From Mesorhizobium_B sp963522145 (GTDB lineage: Bacteria; Pseudomonadota; Alphaproteobacteria; Rhizobiales; Rhizobiaceae): a stretch of 64,000 bases of DNA. Numbering within the stretch: the first letter of the stretch is position 1; each line of letters opens with the position of its first letter. The stretch spans positions 1 to 64,000 of the forward strand of contig CAUQXI010000019.1 in NCBI GenBank assembly GCA_963522145.1. Direction: 5' to 3'. Both the position numbers and the translations under genes were made by a program. The notes beneath the pieces were generated by a model that was not told the DNA's origin, ran no database searches, and saw nothing but the letters and a program-made list of their open reading frames with translations. Shown here in pieces: positions 26,666 to 32,607 of this stretch.

Positions 26666-27562
26666 ATGACGGGATCACCAGAGATGAAGCACAAGCGCGG
26701 CGGAAATGAAGCCGGCGAAACAGCGGCGCCGTCCGACTTCGACATTGAGGATCCCGTCCTTCCGTCCTGGATCGCGGAAGGCGCGTTGCGTTCGGGCGGC
26801 TTTCCCCACGACAAGAAGCTCAAGACCGAGAAATACGAGGAGCAGCTCCTCGCGCTTCAGATCGAGCTGGTGAAGCTGCAGGCCTGGCAGCAAAAGACAG
26901 GCGAGCGCGTGCTCGTGTTGTTCGAGGGGCGGGACGCTGCCGGCAAAGGCGGCGCGATCAAGGTCGTGCGCGAGCATATGAACCCGCGCTACGCGCGCAA
27001 TGTGGCGCTCACCAAGCCGAGCGATACCGAGCGCGGCCAGTGGTACTACCAGCGCTACATCACCCACTTCCCCACCGACAGCGAGTTCGTCACCTTCGAC
27101 CGCTCCTGGTACAATCGGGCGGGCGTCGAGCCGGTGATGGGCTTCTGCACGCCCGAGGAGCACCAGCGCTTCCTCGATGAGACGCCGGACTTCGAACGGC
27201 TCCTGGTGCGCGACGGCATCCGCTTCTTCAAGTTCTGGCTCTCCATCGGCCGCGAGATGCAGCTCAAGCGCTTTCACGACCGCCGCCATGACCCCTTGGC
27301 GAGCTGGAAGTTCTCACCCATGGATGTCGCGGGCATCGGCAAGTGGGACGAGTATACGGCGATGCGCGACCTGATGTTCGAACGAACCCACAGGCCTGAT
27401 ACGCCGTGGATCATCGTGCGCTCCAACGACAAGAGGCGGGCGCGCCTCGAGGTCATCCGCCGCATCCTTTCGGGCATCGACTACGAGGGACGCGACATGG
27501 ACGCCATCGGCAAGGCGGATCCGCTGATCGTCGGCGCCGGACCTGACTTCCTCAAGAAATAA
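26666..27562 (+). CDS. ppk2: Polyphosphate kinase 2
   Basis: A 298-residue PPK2-family nucleotide-polyphosphate kinase. It contains the Walker A GRDAAGKGG (residues 88-96), the MNPRYARNVALTKPSDTERGQWYYQRY block and the Walker B-like FDRSWYNRAGVEPVMGF, followed by the lid module. PPK2 enzymes use polyphosphate to make GTP or ATP (or the reverse), so the gene fits beside phoR/phoU phosphate control. A second ATG at 26684 is a possible start, and neither has a strong ribosome-binding site. Confidence 0.92.
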   Translation: MTGSPEMKHKRGGNEAGETAAPSDFDIEDPVLPSWIAEGALRSGGFPHDKKLKTEKYEEQLLALQIELVKLQAWQQKTGERVLVLFEGRDAAGKGGAIKVVREHMNPRYARNVALTKPSDTERGQWYYQRYITHFPTDSEFVTFDRSWYNRAGVEPVMGFCTPEEHQRFLDETPDFERLLVRDGIRFFKFWLSIGREMQLKRFHDRRHDPLASWKFSPMDVAGIGKWDEYTAMRDLMFERTHRPDTPWIIVRSNDKRRARLEVIRRILSGIDYEGRDMDAIGKADPLIVGAGPDFLKK

Positions 27563-27568
27563 GGTTTG

Positions 27569-28127
27569 TCAGGAACCGGCGGCTTCATCGAGGAGGGAAA
27601 GGGATCGCGCAGGCTTGTGGGCGGTCTTGTTCCAGTGATGAGGCCGCCGCCAGAGCTGCCAGAGCGCGTTCCAGGCGGCGACCGACAGCAGCATCCAGTA
27701 GAGCGGCGTCAACGCCACGATCTTCCAGAAGCCCTTGCGTTCGCGCCTGGCCATCGACCGCCATCCGAGCGCCAGGAATGAAACATAGCCGGCAGCGATA
27801 TTTGCCACGTCGAGAAGAAGCAGGGCCGAGCGCGCCGTGTCGAGCCCTTCCCCCTCGATCAGCATCCACGCGAAGGCAAAGAAGGTCGCGACCAGCAGCG
27901 GATGCACGAGGGCTGACGCGACCATGCCCAGAAGCAGCACCTGGACCGTCAAGAGCGAACGCGGGTCGAGCTCCCGCGCGAGCTGCGCGGGTTCGCGCAT
28001 ATGGACCAGCCAGGTCTGCAACCATCCTTTGAACCATCGCGTCCGCTGCGGCAGCCAGTCGGCCCACGCTTCGGGCGCGTCCTCGAAGGTCGGACGCGAC
28101 AGCGTGCCCGTGCGGTAGCCCATCCGT
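27569..28127 (-). pseudogene. 3' remnant of a family-2 glycosyltransferase cut by the prophage
   Basis: The reading frame keeps the end of a family-2 glycosyltransferase: RMGYRTGT, the acceptor motif QRTRWFKGW, a WLVHMREPAQLARELDPRS segment, then four membrane helices to the stop. The N-terminal GT-A domain with its DxD motif is missing. Reading upstream, similarity stops at RMGYR, exactly where phage DNA begins (28128), so the frame seen up to 28381 is a host/phage chimera. The 5' half of the gene should lie beyond the prophage's right end, outside the window. Confidence 0.82.
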
Positions 28128-28144
28128 GTGTAATGCGCAAGAAC

Positions 28145-28314
28145 GGTTGGCACCTGCTGGAGTTGGGCGGGATTAGGCGGGAACAGCCGGGAAACCGCGG
28201 GAACGATGGGGTTTGCGCCCGACGGAGCGACGGTGAAGCGGAAGATTGGCGCGCAACTTCGATTGGCACCAGGAGACCGGATGCCGGAAGCGCTGCGCAA
28301 GATCGATTGGCACC
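28145..28314. repeat. Repeated motif at the phage left end: candidate MuA-type binding sites L1-L3
   Basis: The 11-mer CGATTGGCACC occurs exactly at 28260-28270 and 28304-28314, with a one-mismatch copy CGGTTGGCACC at 28145-28155 and a weaker copy (AGATTGGCGCG) near 28243-28253. Distances from the end at 28128 (about 17, 115-132 and 176 bases) resemble the L1, L2, L3 spacing in Mu. Their orientation is the same. The non-coding stretch 28128-28331 holds nothing else I can name. Confidence 0.7.
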
Positions 28315-28331
28315 GCCTCCGGCCCGGTTCG

Positions 28332-28586
28332 CTATTTGTTTGAGGAGTCGCCGAAGCCGGCCTGGTACGAGGCGGGGGCAAGGCGCGCCCACGGAGCGAG
28401 CGGGTGGCCGGTGACGTCCCTCAGTGCCTGCAGGAGAGCATCATACAGGCGGTCCAGCGCCTGATGATGCGGGCAGCCGATCTTGAGACGGTCCTTTTCC
28501 TCGGCGATGAGGCGCTGGACCTTCGTCATCTGCTCCTCGAAGCGGCTGATGTCGGTGATCTGGTCGGGATGCTTGCGGAGGACCAT
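28332..28586 (-). CDS. Small phage hypothetical protein
   Basis: An 84-residue basic, helix-rich protein (FEEQMTKVQRLIAEEKDRLK, CPHHQALDRLYDALLQALRD). Start ATG at 28586 is five bases after the upstream gene's stop, so the two form a small operon. It lies between the phage left end and the repressor, a place where transposable phages carry extra (moron) genes. I do not recognise a family. Confidence 0.5.
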   Translation of the reverse strand: MVLRKHPDQITDISRFEEQMTKVQRLIAEEKDRLKIGCPHHQALDRLYDALLQALRDVTGHPLAPWARLAPASYQAGFGDSSNK

Positions 28587-28591
28587 GTCCG

Positions 28592-28834
28592 TCACTCCGT
28601 TTCTAGTGCGGGCGCGTCGCCGTAGCGGGCGATCTCCCGCGGATGCAGCATTTCTCCCGTTTCGGGGTCGAGATGACACGCGACAGCAAGGATGCCGGCG
28701 TGCCGTGCGGCCATCGCGCCCGCCGTCCGGATGGCTCCGGCCTCGGTTTGTGCGGGACGACGCTCGCCCGGAACCAGGCGATGCTTCTGGCGGTGGTAGG
28801 GAATGATGACGAACTGCTCTGCTGCGGAAGGCAT
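28592..28834 (-). CDS. Small phage-borne hypothetical protein
   Basis: An 80-residue protein with a recurring Rhizobiales-type pattern (FVIIPYHRQKHRLVPGE, GAIRTAGAMAARHAG, HLDPETGEMLHPREIARYGD). Start at 28834 is favoured because GGAG lies six bases upstream; the first ATG at 28846 lacks such a signal. It is followed by another small gene on the same strand. A 20-bp imperfect palindrome overlaps its promoter/leader (28847-28866). Function unknown. Confidence 0.55.
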   Translation of the reverse strand: MPSAAEQFVIIPYHRQKHRLVPGERRPAQTEAGAIRTAGAMAARHAGILAVACHLDPETGEMLHPREIARYGDAPALETE

Positions 28835-28846
28835 GACACGCTCCAT

Positions 28847-28866
28847 GTTAGGACAACGTTCCTAAC
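28847..28866. promoter_or_regulatory. Operator-like palindrome before the small leftward genes
   Basis: GTTAGGA(CAACGT)TCCTAAC has perfect 7-bp arms around a 6-base centre. It ends 12 bases before the chosen start codon of the leftward gene, overlapping its core promoter region, and looks like a dimeric regulator's site. Confidence 0.45.
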
Positions 28867-28909
28867 GTGGCTGATCGCGCAGCCGAGTCAACAGGCTTCC
28901 GGCATCTTC

Positions 28910-29269
28910 TCAGGACAGTGCACAAGCACGAATGAGCGGCTCCTGGCGGTTACGATGGAAGTCCTTCCCATAGATGGCGGACCTCTGACGTGCCTCAACG
29001 CGCGTGCGGTTCGGTCCCGCATCGATGAAGTCGATGGTGCTGACTGTCGCTGATCCGTTGCCGAAGTAGAGCTGAACAGTTTTCCTGGAGGTCAATTCGG
29101 CCTTTGACCAATCCGTGAATTCGTTACGGAATTTGATATATGCGCAGTCTGCGATCGCGTTGTATTCGCCGCTCAGTTCGAAACTATAGTCAATGTCCTC
29201 TGGGGGAGTGAGGCATCCCGCCAAGGTGAGGCAAGATGTGACTGTCAACCATTTAGAAAGTTCCCCCAT
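28910..29269 (-). CDS. Phage-borne small lipoprotein
   Basis: A 119-residue lipoprotein: residues 1-18 form a signal with the lipobox LTLAGC, then about 100 residues rich in beta-type patterns (YSFELSGEYNAIADCAYIKF, KTVQLYFGNGSATVSTIDF). The ATG at 29269 directly precedes the signal; the first ATG at 29284 adds five residues. Transcribed with the repressor direction, it may be expressed in the lysogen and alter the host envelope (inference). No family recognised. Confidence 0.6.
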   Translation of the reverse strand: MGELSKWLTVTSCLTLAGCLTPPEDIDYSFELSGEYNAIADCAYIKFRNEFTDWSKAELTSRKTVQLYFGNGSATVSTIDFIDAGPNRTRVEARQRSAIYGKDFHRNRQEPLIRACALS

Positions 29270-29304
29270 GAAAGTTCGACACATTCCCGCTTTTCCCCTT
29301 TGGT

Positions 29305-30045
29305 TCAGATTGAGCGGCCGTAAAAAGCGACCCGGCCGGCGATGTGAAGGTCAGGGAGATCGGAAGCAGCGACGCGCTGAGGCTTATAGGCCTCGTTGTC
29401 GCTCATCAGTGTGATGCCTCCGCCGCCGAGGTCGAGCTGAACCCGCTTCACGAGCACGACGCCGGCCACCACCACCACATAGAAGCGCTCATCGACGACG
29501 CGGTTGATTGAAATGTCGACCAGAAGGTGGTCGCCATCGCGGATCGTCGGCTCGTTGGAGTCGCCCCTCACTGTTAGAACGCGAGCAAATGATGGGTTGA
29601 CACCCAGCATCCGCATCCAGCGCTCCGGAATGTCGGCGTAATCCACGGCATGCTCATGGAGAGCCAGCAGGCCATTCCCAGCTGACGCCTCGACCGCAAG
29701 CCGTTCGATACGAACGCGCCCTTCCGGTGTCTCGCGCGTCTCAAGCTCGCTTCCGGAAAGGTCGAGACGCATCTCGCCCCTGCCTGCAGCAAGCCAATCT
29801 AACGAGACGTTCAGCACGTCCGCCAACGTTACGAGATTTTCCCTCCCCGGCTCCTTGTCCTCGAAGTAGTTGCGCAATGTGGAGTTCGGGATGCCAGAAC
29901 GCTTCGAAAGCGTGAGCATCTTTTCATCGCCCATCGCTGTCTTCAGCCGCTCAGCAAAGCTCGCCGCCTTCAACGCCTCGACTCCGAACCGACTTCCAAG
30001 TTCGCTTCGCTGAATAGCGAAAGCCAAATTAGAATTATAAAACAA
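29305..30045 (-). CDS. Phage repressor, XRE-type HTH with S24 (LexA-like) peptidase domain
   Basis: 246 residues: a helix-turn-helix (LTLSKRSGIPNSTLRNYFE, about residues 44-62) and a C-terminal S24 domain with a cleavage pair Ala122-Gly123 (EASAGNG), nucleophile Ser163 (RGDSNEPTI) and Lys200 (VVLVKRV), the 37-residue Ser-Lys spacing of LexA. This suggests RecA-stimulated self-cleavage and SOS induction, unlike Mu's own repressor. No ATG precedes the HTH; the start must be TTG (30045 or 30027). Faces the Ner-like gene across an operator region. Confidence 0.85.
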   Translation of the reverse strand: MFYNSNLAFAIQRSELGSRFGVEALKAASFAERLKTAMGDEKMLTLSKRSGIPNSTLRNYFEDKEPGRENLVTLADVLNVSLDWLAAGRGEMRLDLSGSELETRETPEGRVRIERLAVEASAGNGLLALHEHAVDYADIPERWMRMLGVNPSFARVLTVRGDSNEPTIRDGDHLLVDISINRVVDERFYVVVVAGVVLVKRVQLDLGGGGITLMSDNEAYKPQRVAASDLPDLHIAGRVAFYGRSI

Positions 30046-30179
30046 TCACTTATCTCCAATTGTCGAGCGGTAGCTCGGTGCCGAAACTCCGAAAATCCCT
30101 TTTGCGCAAAATATCCTTGCATTATTCCCAAAAATGGCAACAATAGCCGCAACTGATGTTGTAATGTGGTAAACGCGCC
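30046..30179. promoter_or_regulatory. Operator/enhancer region between repressor and early operon
   Basis: 134 bp, AT-richer than its surroundings, with symmetric elements: CGAGC-GGTA-GCTCG (30064-30077), a 12-bp perfect palindrome TTTTGCGCAAAA (30100-30111), and CAAC-TGAT-GTTG (30150-30161). GCAACAATAG (30137-30146) recurs at 30457-30466. TTGCAT (30117) and CAATAG (30141) could be a weak rightward promoter. In Mu this is where repressor operators and the transposition enhancer lie; the match of single elements is inference. Confidence 0.55.
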
Positions 30180-30512
30180 TTGGCACCTCCCTTCCATATT
30201 GAGCCTACGCCTCAGCCGCCAAAGTGGGATCACCAATCGATCCTCGCCGCCGTCAAACGCGCAGGCTTGAACCTCACCGATATTGCCAAGGATGCGGGGC
30301 TCTATGCGAGCGCGTGCCGGCAAGGCATTCTCGGAAATAGCCGAGCTGGGGCTGAGGCAATCGCGCAAGCTTTGGGCGTCCCTTTTCGCGAGCTGTTCCA
30401 CGACAAGTATCTGCGCGGTCAGCACAGAGAGAGGGAACATAACCGCAACGGCAGTTGCAACAATAGTAGCAATGCGCGGGTAGCTGTTGAAAAGCGCGAG
30501 GCCGTTAAGTGA
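30180..30512 (+). CDS. Ner-like early transcriptional regulator
   Basis: 110 residues with a Ner/Nlp-type DNA-binding domain (residues about 15-75: WDHQSILAAVKRAGLNLTDIAKDAGL, SRAGAEAIAQALGVPFRELF). In Mu, Ner turns down both the repressor and early promoters to favour lytic growth. The first gene of the rightward early operon. The start is a TTG with a poor ribosome signal; the sequence before residue 15 is uncertain. Its stop overlaps the next gene's GTG start. Confidence 0.85.
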   Translation: MAPPFHIEPTPQPPKWDHQSILAAVKRAGLNLTDIAKDAGLYASACRQGILGNSRAGAEAIAQALGVPFRELFHDKYLRGQHREREHNRNGSCNNSSNARVAVEKREAVK

Positions 30513-31390
30513 GCGGCTCGGCGATACTTGTCGCGCAAATAGTGCCCGTCGCCTCGATCGACGTGGCAGGAGGGCGCCGCTCACTCGATCCAGCTTTCGT
30601 CGAAACGCTAGCCTGGGACATCAAGGCAAACGGCTTGTCTATGCCGATCGAACTCGTCGCAGCGGGCGATAGGCACGCACTCGTCACAGGCCACCACCGC
30701 TTTGCGGCAGTTCAATTCCTCGGTCAGTCGGCCATCCCAGCTTTCGTGAAGCCCATCGCGGCATTCGCATCCGAGCAATCGTTGCGACTGCGCGAGATCA
30801 GTGAAAACCTTATCCGCCGCCAGCTTTCCGCGCTCGACCGAGCCTTCGACGTAGCCGACTGGCGGGACATCTATCTTTCGACACAGGACGTCGTCGGGCG
30901 CGGCCGGCCGAAAAAACAGTCTCACGATGAGACTGTTTTCCGGGAAGGCTGGACGGTTGACCAACAGGAGCAGTTCAACCAACGCTTCGCCGTTTCCCTG
31001 CCTCGCGCGGCGTCTGAGGCGCTCCGCGTCGAGCGGGCCACCCTGTTTCGCGACCTGAAGATCGCGAGCCTCGGTCAGGCGCTCCGCACAAAGATCAGCC
31101 TGCTGCCGATCGCGAACAACTCGGTCGAACTGCTCGCCCTGGCCCGCGAAACGCCGGCGCGCCGCGAACAGGTCGCAGAGCTGATGTTGCGGACCTTTCC
31201 CGTGCCGAGCGTCGCCGATGCGCTTCGCTCGATCGATGGCCTTCCGCTGCCCACGCCCACAGCGCCCTTCGAGAAGCTTTCCGCCTCCTTTTCCCGGCTC
31301 AAGCCGCATCAGCGGGAGGCATTCTTTGCGCTGCACGAGGATCTGATCCTCGCCTGGGTGGCGGCGCGCTCATCCGGAGCCGCACTATGA
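30509..31390 (+). CDS. ParB/sulfiredoxin-fold phage protein
   Basis: 293 residues. The N-terminal ParB-like nuclease fold is visible in DPAFVETLAWDIKANGLSMPIELV and HALVTGHHRFAAVQFLG (the GHHR motif), followed by an HTH-like region (LRLREISENLIRRQLSALDRAF) and a long C-terminal part. Such proteins are common as the second early gene of Mu-like phages of alphaproteobacteria. They may bind DNA; whether it partitions or regulates is unknown. GTG start overlapping the previous stop (GTGA). Confidence 0.8.
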   Translation: MSGSAILVAQIVPVASIDVAGGRRSLDPAFVETLAWDIKANGLSMPIELVAAGDRHALVTGHHRFAAVQFLGQSAIPAFVKPIAAFASEQSLRLREISENLIRRQLSALDRAFDVADWRDIYLSTQDVVGRGRPKKQSHDETVFREGWTVDQQEQFNQRFAVSLPRAASEALRVERATLFRDLKIASLGQALRTKISLLPIANNSVELLALARETPARREQVAELMLRTFPVPSVADALRSIDGLPLPTPTAPFEKLSASFSRLKPHQREAFFALHEDLILAWVAARSSGAAL

Positions 31391-31848
31391 TCCAGTTTTC
31401 GCCTGCGCATTACGAACCGGCGCTCGAAGCCCTTCTTGATACGGTCCAGGGTGAAAAGCGGTGCTTCCGCGACGCGCTCCGCATGTCTCTCGACATCATG
31501 GGGGACGAGCGCGGTGAGTTCGCGGCACAGAAGATGTTGCTCACTATGTTGCGGGTGCCCGGCATAGCGGATCGCATCGAGCAGGCACTTCAACCCTGTT
31601 CTTCGGCAGGTCCAGTGGTCCGATACTCCCAGGACGCCACTGCAGCGCCTCCGGAGAGTGCCCGTCCCAGCGACGGGGCGGGCACACTGATCAGCCTCCA
31701 GATGCGGATGGAAGAAGCGCAGCACGCGCTCCTTTGCGCCGAGATGATCGACGGACGTCATCGTCAAGCCGTCGAGACCGAGCGCTGCCGTCGCAAAGTC
31801 GAACAGCTCGGACGCCTCATCGCGGAAGCGGAGGCCGCGCTCGCATGA
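31387..31848 (+). CDS. Early phage hypothetical protein
   Basis: 153 residues with a predominantly helical N-terminal half (FSPAHYEPALEALLDTVQGEK), a Pro/Ser-rich linker (near residues 75-100) and a C-terminal helical, likely coiled-coil segment (LQMRMEEAQHALL, RRKVEQLGRLIAEAEAALA). It overlaps its neighbours by four bases on both sides, so it is part of a single early mRNA. No family recognised. Confidence 0.6.
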   Translation: MIQFSPAHYEPALEALLDTVQGEKRCFRDALRMSLDIMGDERGEFAAQKMLLTMLRVPGIADRIEQALQPCSSAGPVVRYSQDATAAPPESARPSDGAGTLISLQMRMEEAQHALLCAEMIDGRHRQAVETERCRRKVEQLGRLIAEAEAALA

Positions 31849-32381
31849 ACCTTCGTCCTATCACCATCATGGTGACGCCTCTCGTGGAACGGAACGTCGA
31901 AGAGCGCGCCCGCAAGCTCGGCTACAAACCCAGCGACTATGTGCGCATGCTGTTCGAGGCAGCCTATGCTGCGCGCGTCGGGCAGGAGCGAGAACTGCCG
32001 GCGACTGATGTCGAGCTCGACGAGCAGGTCAGGCTGGTGATGTGTCTGGCGGGCCAGGCCGATCACGCTTCGATCTCAAAGGCGACCGGCGTGCGCACGA
32101 CGCTGGTTGCCGCGATCTTCGAGGGCTTTTCGATCCTCCGCGCCGGCAAAGCCGTGGTGCGGGAGGCCCGCTCGCTCATCGCAGGCGCGTCTGCCACTCC
32201 AACTGACGCGCAACGCTCGGCGAGAGGAACGAAGCGCGGCGACGAAAAGATCGACTTGATCCGGCGCATGTGGAGCGATGGGCACTCGGCCGCGGAAATA
32301 GCGGCGGCGACCGGCTCGACGACGGGCAGCATCTACCAGTTCGCGAAAAACAACCGGGTCATCTGCCCGGTGCGACGGTGA
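31845..32381 (+). CDS. Early phage protein with GcrA-like HTH at the C-terminus
   Basis: 178 residues. The N-terminal part (VERNVEERARKLGYKPSDYVRMLFE) resembles a ribbon-helix-helix or similar binding segment. Residues about 135-170 (DEKIDLIRRMWSDGHSAAEIAAATG) line up closely with the GcrA HTH of this very host gene (DERVELLSKLWGEGLSASQ), but without the GcrA C-terminal cysteine region. It could compete with or imitate GcrA at host promoters, or be a phage regulator. ATG overlaps the upstream stop (ATGA). Confidence 0.72.
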   Translation: MNLRPITIMVTPLVERNVEERARKLGYKPSDYVRMLFEAAYAARVGQERELPATDVELDEQVRLVMCLAGQADHASISKATGVRTTLVAAIFEGFSILRAGKAVVREARSLIAGASATPTDAQRSARGTKRGDEKIDLIRRMWSDGHSAAEIAAATGSTTGSIYQFAKNNRVICPVRR

Positions 32382-32391
32382 GGTGAGCGGC

Positions 32392-32607
32392 ATGAGCGAG
32401 TTCAACATCCGCACCTTGGTCGCAGAGGCCGAGCACGAGCTGGCCACGCGTCGGAGCTGCGACGCCCAAGGCACCGCCCGCATCAAGCCGCGCCGCTCCG
32501 AAGGTGAGCTGATGGCACGCAAGCAGGAAGCCATCGTCTCGGTGCTCCGCCTGGTGCGCGACCACGAAGCCGCCTTTCGTTCCCTCATCCAGGCGAGGCG
32601 TTCATGA
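32392..32607 (+). CDS. Small early phage protein
   Basis: A 71-residue basic, helical protein (MSEFNIRTLVAEAEHELATRR, AIVSVLRLVRDHEAAFRSLI). I chose the ATG at 32392, with GAGGTGAG before it, over a GTG at 32383. It ends four bases into the transposase gene. A small charged protein just before muA; role unknown. Confidence 0.5.
   Translation: MSEFNIRTLVAEAEHELATRRSCDAQGTARIKPRRSEGELMARKQEAIVSVLRLVRDHEAAFRSLIQARRS

Noticed and set aside
28332..28834. Toxin-antitoxin pair
   Set aside because: Two small adjacent genes with a dyad are suggestive, but neither protein shows a toxin or antitoxin motif.
28838..28863. EcfG-type promoter pattern (GGAAC, 17 bases, CGTG) on the minus strand
   Set aside because: The -10 part falls inside the start region of the gene, so transcription would begin after both possible start codons; the last base also differs from CGTT.
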